Shown: positions 1 to 6,650 of the stretch, piece by piece
How positions within the stretch are numbered: the stretch's first letter is position 1
Layout: every line of letters starts with the position of its first letter
Assembly (NCBI GenBank): GCA_018715445.1
Contig: DVLP01000025.1
Location: forward strand, 1 to 10,688
Direction of reading: 5' to 3'
DNA from: Candidatus Avipropionibacterium avicola
GTDB lineage: Bacteria > Actinomycetota > Actinomycetes > Propionibacteriales > Propionibacteriaceae
DNA length: 10,688 bases
Notes under the pieces: model-generated
What the model saw: the letters and a program-made list of their open reading frames with translations, nothing else
Database searches by the model: none
What the model was told of the DNA's origin: nothing
Made by a program: the position numbers and the translations under genes

Positions 1-576
1 CGGATGGGCGATCACCTGTTGGGCCAGGCTGCGCGCCGTCGTCGGATCGAGCACGGCCCGGTCCCGGTCGGCGTGCAGCCGCAGGTAGGCGTCGGCGGTC
101 ACCTCGTCGGTCAGGTCGGCCAACGACTCGGTGAAGACCCGTCCCGGATCGGAGCGGGCCAGCACCCCGAGCCCGTCGATCATCCGCGAGCAGAACTCGT
201 GGATGGTGGAGATCGTGGCGTCGTCGAACTCGTCGAGGGCGGCGGCCAACCGGTCGGCCCGTTCCCGGACGGCCTCGGCCCCTCCTTCGGTGAGCAGTCG
301 GACGATCGGGTCGTCGATCGGATGGTCGGGCTCGTCCAGGTGGGCCCGCAGCGCTGCCTCGGTCTCGACCAGGCGGGACCGCACCCGCACCCGCAGCTCC
401 TTGGTGGCGGCACGGCTGAACGTCACCAGCAGCAACCGGTCCAGGCCGATCCCGTCGGCCAGGTAGCGGGTGGCGAGCGCGGCGATGGTCCAGGTCTTGC
501 CGGTCCCGGCACTGGCTTCCAGCACGGTGGTCCCGGTGGGCAGCGGGCCGGTCGCCTCGAAGGTGGGGATCGTCAT
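1..576 (-). CDS. recB: RecB subunit of exodeoxyribonuclease V, N-terminal 192 residues (partial)
   Basis: RecB is the 3'-5' helicase and nuclease subunit of RecBCD, which resects double-strand breaks. The visible part is the start of an SF1A helicase domain. Walker A is ASAGTGKT at residues 21-28, motif Ia is around LLLVTFSRAATKEL (about 48-62), and a STIHEFCSRM block lies near 120-132, as expected of UvrD/RecB proteins. The rest, including the second RecA fold and the C-terminal nuclease, lies beyond the left edge. The ATG at 576-574 overlaps the recC stop codon as ATGA, so the two are translationally coupled in one operon. In many genomes recD follows recB; that cannot be seen here. AddA/AdnB-type helicases share the motifs, but the RecC-type neighbour favours RecB. 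Confidence 0.93.
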   Translation of the reverse strand, partial: MTIPTFEATGPLPTGTTVLEASAGTGKTWTIAALATRYLADGIGLDRLLLVTFSRAATKELRVRVRSRLVETEAALRAHLDEPDHPIDDPIVRLLTEGGAEAVRERADRLAAALDEFDDATISTIHEFCSRMIDGLGVLARSDPGRVFTESLADLTDEVTADAYLRLHADRDRAVLDPTTARSLAQQVIAHP

Positions 577-3500
577 GCGACAACTCCTTCGGCTCGCGTC
601 ACCAGTGGATGGAACAGTCGCCGCGCCAGACACTGGAACCGGCTGGTCTCCTCGTCCGGGTCGGGTCCGCGGTGCTCACCGGGCACGGCCGGGGCCTTGC
701 GCAGGTCGGCGAACGCCGCGGAGTGGAAGAGCTGCCACCACTGGTCGTACTCGAATCCTCGGGTTCGCTCGGTGTCGGCCCAGGCACGCTCGGCGCTGCG
801 TCCCTTGCTGCGGCGCAGCGCATAGGACGCGGCGGTCTTGGGTGGCAGGGGGAGCGGCTCGCTCAGACCGAGGCGGCGCAGCACGAGCGCATCGGCCAGG
901 AAGGCTCGGGCGTGGCTGGGGACCACCGGACCGAGCACGACCGGTGGTGACTTGCGTCCGATCACCACGGCCTTCCACTCCTGGTCGGGATGGGTGCAGC
1001 TGAGCGCCAGCAGTTGCCACCAGGCCTCCAGCCAGTGCACCGGGGAGGTCCTCGAGTAGTGGGTGTGCACGATGTGCTGGCCGTGCACACGGGTGGCCGT
1101 GCCGGTCACCGCCCAGCCGTCACCCTCGACGGACAGGTCGAGTTGGCGACGAGGCTGCCCGGTCCACCCGGCGGTCGCGGTGACCACGGCGTCGACCTCG
1201 GACAGGATGGTGTGCAGGGCGTGGCTGCCGAGCCGTCGCGGTGGCAACTCGCCCCGGCGCCACTCGGCGTCGACCAAGGTGTCCTCGGCGACACCGTCGA
1301 GTCGGCCCTCGAGGATCCGCTGGCCGACCGACCAGGACTCGAGGTGGTCGAGCTCCAACGGCATCGCGTCGGGATCCTTGTCGTCGGGTGGCTCGGGCAG
1401 GGTGAGCCCACCGCGCTCGCGCAGCAGCGCCTTGATCGGATGCTTGAAGAACCGGTTCAGCTCCGACAGCTCCACCCTGGCGGCGGCGTCGGGCTCGGGG
1501 AGCTGGATCGGCCCGTACGCCGGGGGCGTCGGTGTGCGGGGCCCGCTCGCCGCCAGGGCCGCACCCAGGGCCGTACGGTCGAAGGACTGGCTCAGCCCAC
1601 CGGAGGAGAAGTTCGCCGGGGCGTACGGCTGGAGCGGGTGCGACTGGACGATCCGGTCGGTCAGCAAGGGGCGTTGTTCGGGGCCGACCAGGTCGCCCAG
1701 GGCATCGACCAGGGTGCCGATCGGCACGGCGGCCGGTTGGTCGGCGTTGGTGCGGGCGTCCTTGCCGGAGTGGACGACGACCAGCGTCTGCTCGGCGGCC
1801 ACCACGGCGTCCAGCAGGAGCTGACGGTCCTCGGCGCGGCGGTCCCGGTCGCCGACCCGGGGGGTGAGGGCGAGCAGGTCGTCGCCGTCGACGCCGTGGC
1901 CCCGGGGAAAGGCCCGGTCGTCCATGCCGAGCAGGCAGATCACCTTGTGGGGCACCGATCGCATGGGGGCCAGCGAGGACAGGGTGAGGCTGCCGGTGCG
2001 GAAGTTGGCCCGGGCCGGGCGCCCCTGCAGGGAATCGCCCAGGACGGCACGGATGTCACCCAGGTCGAGCTCGGGGGAGTCGTGCTCACCCTCGTCGACT
2101 AGGGCCTGGACGGTGCTCCAGGCGTGGCCGCGCTGCCAGTCCTCACCCGGCTCCGGGGCCAGCAGGAGGTCGATCAGTCGGTGCAGCACGCCGACCCATC
2201 CGGTGAGGGTGTGGGGGGTGGACAGCTCGGCCAGCACCACCGTGAGTCGGTCGACGAACTCGACGAGTCGACCGACCAGGTCCACCGTGGAGGAGTCCAC
2301 CCGGTCGAGCGGCAGCACCAGCCCGACATGGTGGTGGTCGGTCTCGGCCAGCGCGACGCCGAGCAGCATCCTGGCCAGACCGGCCTTGACGGTGTTCTGT
2401 CGGAAGCCCTCCAGACCGAAGCGGGCGCGGTCGGCCCCGTCGAGGCCCCAGCGGATCCCGGAGTCGGTGACCAGAGCCTGGATCGTCTCGAGTGCCTGGG
2501 CGTCGAAGCGGAAGCGGGCCGCCACCGGGCCACGACTGCACAGGTCGACCAGGGCCGAGGCGGTGATCCGGGACTGGGCCAGCTCGAGCAGGCGCTCGAC
2601 GACGGCCAGCATCGGGTTGACCTCGGTGAGGGACTGGTCGGCGATCCTGATCCGGAGTCGGCGCCCGGGGTGGCCGTGCGAGGTGATCGGGCCCGAACCC
2701 ATCGCGTCGAAGGTGGCCGCGACCAGCGGGGCGAACCGTGGCAGGTCGGGGCACATGATCATGATGTCGCGCGGCTCGAGCGTGGGATCGTCCTGCAGCA
2801 GTCCGCAGACCACGTCACGCAGCACTTCGACCTGGCGGTCGGGTCCGTGACAGGAATGGATCTGGACCGAGTGGTCGTCGTCGCTGAGCTGGTACGGCGT
2901 CGCCGGGGTGGCCCGGTCGCTGACGATGGCCTGCTGGAGGGCACCGAGCAGGGTGGCTGGCAGCTCCGGTGCGGGCAGGGCGGTGTCGGTGAGCGCGGTG
3001 TCGAGGTGGGTGATGACGTGCTGGAACTCGTGGACCTCACGGCCCAGCCGGTCGAGCACCGTGTTGCCGCCGGCACCGCCGGGGACCGTGGTCCGGCTCG
3101 GCCAGGGCTCGGCGGGCAGTCGAGGACCGAGACGTTCCCATCGCGCCGGGGAGGGATGGGCCAACCACAGGTGGACCTGACGGTGGGCGGCGAGGCCGTC
3201 GAGCATCACCCGGTCCAACCGGTCGAGCCGGTTCAGCCCGAAGACCGAGATCCGCTGGGGCAGGTCGAGCTCGCCGGGACGGTCCCGCAGCACGGCGGTG
3301 ACGTGCTCGATCCGCTCGGCCGGCGATGCCACCGCGATCGCGGACCGGACCGAGCGCCACACCTGGGCCTGCCAGCGGTGACGCGGTGACAACGCCTGTC
3401 CGGCGTCGTCGACGTCGTCCCCGGCCAGCCACGACAGCAACATCTGCGGACGTTGGCGTCCGTAACGGTGGAACAGCCCCGCGATCCGTGACGCCGTCAG

Positions 3501-3980
3501 GAACCGGCGCCCGTGGACGGTCTCGCCGCCGCCGACGTGGCGGATCACCGGCTGGGCCCACTCCTGGTCGGCAGCCGCGTCGATGGCGGTGATCACCTGC
3601 CAGGTCAGGGACTCGGCACGCCACGGGTCGTCGACCCGGTCACCCTCGGCCACGGGCAGCAGGTCACGGGAGGCCTGCGACCACAGCTGGGACAGCCACG
3701 GTCCGAAGGCCACGAAGTCGATGCCGGCCGTCACCCCCAGACGCAGCGACAGGGCCTGGCCGAGCCAGCGCTCCACACCCGGGGTCGGCACGGCGACGAT
3801 CTCACTGAGGAACGGATCCAGCGGGTGGCTGGCGAGCAGCTCGGCCAGTCCGTCGATGAGCTGGCTCGACCGCACGGCACGATGGAGACGGACCCCGGGG
3901 AGATGGACCCCGGGCACGACGTCGTCGCCGTACGCGTCGCCGGGCGGGCGGGGGCCGGAGGCGGGCTGCAGATCGGTCAT
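573..3980 (-). CDS. recC: RecC subunit of exodeoxyribonuclease V (gamma chain)
   Basis: The product is 1,135 aa, close to the roughly 1,120 aa of E. coli RecC. RecC is the scaffold of RecBCD; it splits the duplex and reads Chi with inactivated helicase and nuclease folds. Family hallmarks are visible: an N-terminal block with VPTPGVERWLGQALSLRLG (about 45-65), then HSCHGPDRQVEVLRDVV followed by a DIMIMCPDLPRFAPL block (about 370-415), where other RecCs have HxCHSPxREVEVLHD and VMxPDI. A C-terminal LNRFFKHPIKALLRERGGL block lies near 840. No Walker A is seen, as expected. ATG 3980 is chosen because it lies 10 nt after a good -10 box; a longer open frame continues upstream on the minus strand but only as the antisense of uvrD2. 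The gene overlaps recB by 4 nt and is divergent from uvrD2. AdnA or AddB is unlikely given the HxCH block. Confidence 0.94.
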   Translation of the reverse strand: MTDLQPASGPRPPGDAYGDDVVPGVHLPGVRLHRAVRSSQLIDGLAELLASHPLDPFLSEIVAVPTPGVERWLGQALSLRLGVTAGIDFVAFGPWLSQLWSQASRDLLPVAEGDRVDDPWRAESLTWQVITAIDAAADQEWAQPVIRHVGGGETVHGRRFLTASRIAGLFHRYGRQRPQMLLSWLAGDDVDDAGQALSPRHRWQAQVWRSVRSAIAVASPAERIEHVTAVLRDRPGELDLPQRISVFGLNRLDRLDRVMLDGLAAHRQVHLWLAHPSPARWERLGPRLPAEPWPSRTTVPGGAGGNTVLDRLGREVHEFQHVITHLDTALTDTALPAPELPATLLGALQQAIVSDRATPATPYQLSDDDHSVQIHSCHGPDRQVEVLRDVVCGLLQDDPTLEPRDIMIMCPDLPRFAPLVAATFDAMGSGPITSHGHPGRRLRIRIADQSLTEVNPMLAVVERLLELAQSRITASALVDLCSRGPVAARFRFDAQALETIQALVTDSGIRWGLDGADRARFGLEGFRQNTVKAGLARMLLGVALAETDHHHVGLVLPLDRVDSSTVDLVGRLVEFVDRLTVVLAELSTPHTLTGWVGVLHRLIDLLLAPEPGEDWQRGHAWSTVQALVDEGEHDSPELDLGDIRAVLGDSLQGRPARANFRTGSLTLSSLAPMRSVPHKVICLLGMDDRAFPRGHGVDGDDLLALTPRVGDRDRRAEDRQLLLDAVVAAEQTLVVVHSGKDARTNADQPAAVPIGTLVDALGDLVGPEQRPLLTDRIVQSHPLQPYAPANFSSGGLSQSFDRTALGAALAASGPRTPTPPAYGPIQLPEPDAAARVELSELNRFFKHPIKALLRERGGLTLPEPPDDKDPDAMPLELDHLESWSVGQRILEGRLDGVAEDTLVDAEWRRGELPPRRLGSHALHTILSEVDAVVTATAGWTGQPRRQLDLSVEGDGWAVTGTATRVHGQHIVHTHYSRTSPVHWLEAWWQLLALSCTHPDQEWKAVVIGRKSPPVVLGPVVPSHARAFLADALVLRRLGLSEPLPLPPKTAASYALRRSKGRSAERAWADTERTRGFEYDQWWQLFHSAAFADLRKAPAVPGEHRGPDPDEETSRFQCLARRLFHPLVTRAEGVVA

Positions 3981-3990
3981 GGTGGGCCCC

Positions 3991-4013
3991 ACCTTAGAGC
4001 CGAGCACCGACAC
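3991..4013 (-). promoter_or_regulatory. RecA-NDp/PafBC-type damage promoter of recC
   Basis: Read on the minus strand this is GTGTCGGTG, 8 nt, TAAGGT. The actinobacterial RecA-NDp consensus, as I recall it, is TTGTCRGTG-N8-TANNNT: 8 of 9 positions match in the upstream element, the spacer is exact and the -10 fits. The predicted start is about 3983-3984, only 3-4 nt before the recC ATG, so the mRNA is nearly leaderless. In mycobacteria this class is activated by PafBC after DNA damage, independently of LexA. PafBC control here is an inference from the motif. Confidence 0.72.
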
Positions 4014-4040
4014 CGGTGCAGGTCCACCGTGGTGGCGGGA

Positions 4041-4063
4041 CTGTCGGTCCCGCTGAGTAGGGT
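4041..4063 (+). promoter_or_regulatory. RecA-NDp/PafBC-type promoter of uvrD2
   Basis: CTGTCGGTC, an 8-nt spacer, then TAGGGT matches TTGTCRGTG-N8-TANNNT at 7 of 9 upstream positions with exact spacing and a valid -10. Transcription starting seven bases after the -10 would begin at G4071, the first base of the GTG start codon, so a leaderless uvrD2 mRNA is predicted. The element also contains a 7-bp inverted repeat (4035-4041 with 4047-4053). It stands back to back with the recC promoter, with 27 bp between the two motifs. Confidence 0.62.
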
Positions 4064-4070
4064 GACGCTC

Positions 4071-6185
4071 GTGGCTGGAGCTGACGACATCCTGAGCGGA
4101 CTGGACCCCGAGCAGCGTGCCGTGGCGACCACCCTGCACGGCCCGCTGGTGGTGCTGGCCGGTGCTGGGACCGGCAAGACCCGGGCCATCACCCATCGCA
4201 TCGCCTACGGCGTGGCGACCGGCACCTACGATCCGCGTCAGGTGCTTGCGGTGACCTTCACGACCCGCGCCGCCGGTGAGTTGCGCCATCGGCTGGCCGA
4301 GCTGGGGGCGCCGCGGGTGCAGGCCCGCACCTTCCACTCGGCGGCGTTGGCCCAGGCCCGCTACTTCTGGCCGCGGATCCACCGCGGCGACCTGCCCCCG
4401 CTGGTGTCGAACCGGATGGCCCTGGTCGCCGATGCCGCCCGTCAGTTGCGGCTCGGCAGTGACCAGGCCCTGCTGCGGGACCTGTCCGGCGAGATCAGTT
4501 GGGCCAAGGTCTCCAACCTGACCCCGGAGCGCTATGCCGCCCAGGCTGCGGCCCTGGGCCGCGGCGCCGGTGACCTCGAGCCCGCCGCGGTGGCCAAGGT
4601 GTTCGAGGGCTATGAGGAGCTCAAGCGGGAACGGGAACGGATCGACTTCGAGGACATCTTGTTGTGTGCCGCCTCCCTGTTGGCCGACCACCGCGAGATC
4701 GCCGAGCAGTTCGCCCGTACGTACCGCTGGTTCGTGGTCGACGAGTACCAGGACGTCTCGCCGCTGCAGCAGGCCCTGCTGAGCCTGTGGTGCGGTGGCC
4801 GCGAGGACCTGTGCGTGGTGGGCGATCCGGCGCAGACGATCCACAGCTTCGCCGGGGCCCGGGCCGACTACCTGACCGGCTTCACGGCGCGCCATCCGAA
4901 GGCGACGACGGTGGAGCTGGTGCGCAACTACCGCTCGACCCCTGAGGTCGTCGGCCTGGCCAACCAGGTGATGCGGCGTGCCCGGGTGGACGGGGGACGG
5001 GCCGAGGCGGTCACCCTGCAGGCCCAGCGGGCGAGGGGGGCCGACATCACCCACTCCGACAACCCGGACGAGGCGAGCGAGGCCCGAACCGTGGCGCAGT
5101 GGTTGCAGGACCGCCACGACGAGGGTGTGGCCTGGCGGGAGATGGCGGTGCTGTTCCGGGTCAACAGCCAGTCGCCGTCCTACGAGGCGGCGCTGGCCGA
5201 GCGGCAGGTGCCGTACCTGATCCGTGGGGCCGAACGGTTCTACGACCGGCCCGAGGTGCGACAGGCGCTGCTGGTGGTCCGGGCCGAGGCCCGCACCGAT
5301 CCGGAGGCCGACCCGGCCGAACGGGTCCGGGTGCTGCTCGCCGGGTTGGGCTGGACGGCCGAACCGCCCACCGGGGCCGGGGCGGTCCGGGAACGGTGGG
5401 AATCGCTGGCCGCCCTGGTGCAGGTCGTCGACGACGTGGCCGGTGGCGGTACGGCGACCACGCTGGCGCAGGTGGCCGAGGAGTTGGGGCGCCGGGCCGA
5501 GGCCCAGCACGTCCCGACCGCCGACGCGGTCACCCTCAGCACGCTGCACTCGGCGAAGGGCCTGGAGTGGGAGGCGGTGGCGTTGGTGGGCGCCCAGGAG
5601 GGCACGCTGCCGTTCGTCCTGGCGACCACGCCCGATCAGGTCGACGAGGAACGGCGGCTGTTCTACGTCGGCCTCACACGGGCCCGCAGCCATCTGCAGG
5701 TGTCATGGTCGCGCAGCCGCAACGGTGGGGACGGGCGTCGCCGCTCACGATTCCTCGACGGCATCGGGCCGGACTCCTCGCAGCGACCAGCGGGGACCCC
5801 GGCCCTCGGTCGGACCACGACGCGGGCCCGTCGGACGGTGCAGGTGAGGCACTGTCGCAGCTGTGGACAGGTGCTGCACACCGGTGCCGAGCACAAGCTC
5901 GGACGCCATCAGGACTGCCCGGCCACCTATGACGAGGAACTCCTTGCCCAGTTGAAGACCTGGCGCAGCGACGAGGCCGGACGGGCCAAGCTCCCGGCCT
6001 TCTGTGTGTTGACCGACGCGACCCTGACCGCGCTGGCCGAGGCACGACCGGTCGACACCCGACAGCTGCTGCGCATCCAGGGCCTGGGCAAGGTGAAGGT
6101 CGACCGCTACGGCGAGCAGGTGCTGCGGATCATCACCGATCATCAGGTCTCGTCGCAGTCCGATCGGAAAACTTCGCAAAAATAA
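4071..6185 (+). CDS. uvrD2: ATP-dependent DNA helicase UvrD2 (SF1A, HRDC domain)
   Basis: The product is 704 aa (M. tuberculosis UvrD2 is about 700), a 3'-5' DNA translocase/helicase. All SF1A motifs are present: Q motif LDPEQRAV (11-18), Walker A AGAGTGKT (30-37), DEYQD (224-228), GDPAQTI (251-257), RNYRST (285-290), TLHSAKGLEWE (491-501) and EERRLFYVGLTRA (526-538). A zinc-binding linker follows, C595-x2-C598-x14-H613-x2-C616, then an HRDC domain (about 619-692, with PAFCVLTDATL and a GLGKVKVDRYG block). The UvrD2 family usually has four cysteines in the linker; here the third is His. GTG 4071 is preferred: it coincides with the predicted transcription start and leaves a short N-terminus as in homologues; GTG 4062 is an in-frame alternative. 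No Shine-Dalgarno is needed if leaderless. The gene's end overlaps the whiB7 promoter's AT-rich block. Confidence 0.95.
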   Translation: MAGADDILSGLDPEQRAVATTLHGPLVVLAGAGTGKTRAITHRIAYGVATGTYDPRQVLAVTFTTRAAGELRHRLAELGAPRVQARTFHSAALAQARYFWPRIHRGDLPPLVSNRMALVADAARQLRLGSDQALLRDLSGEISWAKVSNLTPERYAAQAAALGRGAGDLEPAAVAKVFEGYEELKRERERIDFEDILLCAASLLADHREIAEQFARTYRWFVVDEYQDVSPLQQALLSLWCGGREDLCVVGDPAQTIHSFAGARADYLTGFTARHPKATTVELVRNYRSTPEVVGLANQVMRRARVDGGRAEAVTLQAQRARGADITHSDNPDEASEARTVAQWLQDRHDEGVAWREMAVLFRVNSQSPSYEAALAERQVPYLIRGAERFYDRPEVRQALLVVRAEARTDPEADPAERVRVLLAGLGWTAEPPTGAGAVRERWESLAALVQVVDDVAGGGTATTLAQVAEELGRRAEAQHVPTADAVTLSTLHSAKGLEWEAVALVGAQEGTLPFVLATTPDQVDEERRLFYVGLTRARSHLQVSWSRSRNGGDGRRRSRFLDGIGPDSSQRPAGTPALGRTTTRARRTVQVRHCRSCGQVLHTGAEHKLGRHQDCPATYDEELLAQLKTWRSDEAGRAKLPAFCVLTDATLTALAEARPVDTRQLLRIQGLGKVKVDRYGEQVLRIITDHQVSSQSDRKTSQK

Positions 6186-6216
6186 GGTTGCACCGCTGAG
6201 GGCGTGGTCGTAATGT
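6178..6216 (+). promoter_or_regulatory. whiB7 promoter with AT-rich WhiB7 element
   Basis: TTGCAC (6188-6193), a 17-bp spacer and TAATGT (6211-6216) form a near-ideal housekeeping-sigma promoter. The block AAAAATAA (6178-6185) ends two bases before the -35, with more A-rich sequence at 6168-6172, in DNA that is otherwise about 70% GC. WhiB7 is known to act with the primary sigma factor at promoters that have an AT-rich block just upstream of the -35, contacted by its AT-hook, and to activate its own gene. The predicted start is about 6223. Confidence 0.8.
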
Positions 6217-6303
6217 GTCCGGAGGTTGCTCACTGCAACCACCACAACACATCGCGATCGCGGACGGCCATCCACGATCCTCACGTTTGAAGGAGGGCAG
6301 CAC

Positions 6304-6513
6304 ATGGAGATCAACAAGATCGAGTTCGTCAAGGGACGAGTCCGTCATGGGCTGCCCGCGCTCCTGACATGCTCCGACGCCTTCGGTGGTGTCGTGCTGT
6401 CCATGAGCCATGCAGCCAACGGATTCGGTCCTGCTGGCGACGTCAACGATTCCTTTGTCGTTGATCCGACCCACCCGACCCCCTCTGGGAGACCTGGAAG
6501 TCCACCGGTGTGA
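6304..6513 (+). CDS. 69-codon upstream ORF (leader peptide) of whiB7
   Basis: Start support is strong: AAGGAGGG (6290-6297) sits 6 nt before ATG 6304. The peptide begins MEINKIEFVKGRVRHGLP and has no recognised domain, signal peptide or membrane segment. Its last 15 residues contain six prolines and end SPPV-stop. The stop codon (6511-6513) falls in and just after the left arm of a hairpin that abuts the terminator, so a terminating ribosome would cover that structure. Codon use changes along the ORF: about 14 of the last 30 codons end in A or T against 9 of the first 39, suggesting that the later part is shaped by RNA structure. The role is probably cis-acting: the ribosome's progress, rather than a free peptide, controls whiB7. 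A separate cellular function for the peptide cannot be excluded. Confidence 0.75.
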   Translation: MEINKIEFVKGRVRHGLPALLTCSDAFGGVVLSMSHAANGFGPAGDVNDSFVVDPTHPTPSGRPGSPPV

Positions 6514-6537
6514 CAGACCCACACCGCGACCTCCAGG
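6493..6537 (+). other. Hairpin around the uORF stop, overlapping the terminator base
   Basis: An inner stem CGGTGTG (6506-6512) pairs perfectly with CACACCG (6520-6526) across a 7-nt loop. An outer stem CCTGGAAGTC (6493-6502) pairs with GACCTCCAGG (6528-6537) with one A-C mismatch. The last two bases of the outer stem are also the first two bases of the terminator stem, so the two structures compete slightly. A ribosome terminating at 6511-6513 would melt this hairpin; one stalled earlier in the uORF would let it form. Confidence 0.6.
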
Positions 6538-6577
6538 CCGTGAATCCCAGACCGGGATTCACGGCCTTTGTGTTTCT
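6536..6577 (+). terminator. Intrinsic terminator (attenuator) upstream of whiB7
   Basis: GGCCGTGAATCCC (6536-6548) pairs perfectly over 13 bp with GGGATTCACGGCC (6554-6566) across the 5-nt loop AGACC, followed at once by the T-rich run TTTGTGTTTCT (6567-6577). It lies between the uORF and whiB7 on the same strand, so it must be bypassed for whiB7 to be transcribed. It lies about 350 nt downstream of the uvrD2 stop and so could also end uvrD2 read-through. Confidence 0.88.
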
Positions 6578-6650
6578 CGGCAGCAACAAGAACGCATCAG
6601 TGAACGAGACCAACAATCTGGCGTCGAAAACGTCCAGTGGAGGAGTTGTG

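Larger units (their letters stand above)
6223..6650 (+). promoter_or_regulatory. whiB7 5' leader with attenuator (uORF plus terminator)
   Basis: About 430 nt separate the predicted start of transcription from whiB7. In order the leader holds a 5' hairpin (GGTTGC 6224-6229 with GCAACC 6235-6240, 5-nt loop), a 10-base palindrome CGCGATCGCG (6253-6262), a strongly started uORF, a hairpin inside the uORF (TCAACGA 6443-6449 with TCGTTGA 6458-6464), a hairpin around the uORF stop, an intrinsic terminator, and a less GC-rich stretch with the whiB7 ribosome site. The layout matches attenuation described for whiB7/wblC in other actinobacteria: normal translation of the uORF favours the terminator, and ribosome stress allows read-through. 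A possible anti-terminator contact is GGATTC (6421-6426) with GAATCC (6542-6547) inside the terminator's 5' arm; this pairing is only 6 bp and is inferred. Confidence 0.8.

Noticed and set aside
2983..3005. Another GTGTCGGTG inside recC, plus strand
   Set aside because: It has no TANNNT at the required distance (GTCGAG instead) and lies antisense inside a coding region. It serves as a negative control for the two intergenic sites.
990..3389. Two long plus-strand open frames (990-2102 and 2124-3389)
   Set aside because: They are antisense to recC, are rich in Gly, Gln, Val and Arg without motifs, and have no ribosome sites. They are codon-bias shadows.
3981..3993. GGTGGGCCCCACC inverted repeat before the recC ATG, read as a hairpin hiding an AAGGTGG ribosome site
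   Set aside because: The AAGGT part is the promoter's -10 box, so it is not expected to be in the mRNA. The predicted 5' end is 3-4 nt before the ATG.
3981..5693. Open minus-strand frame continuing upstream of recC for 571 codons
   Set aside because: It is wholly antisense to uvrD2, has no family resemblance and only reflects the low stop-codon rate of GC-rich DNA. RecC homology begins at about 3980.
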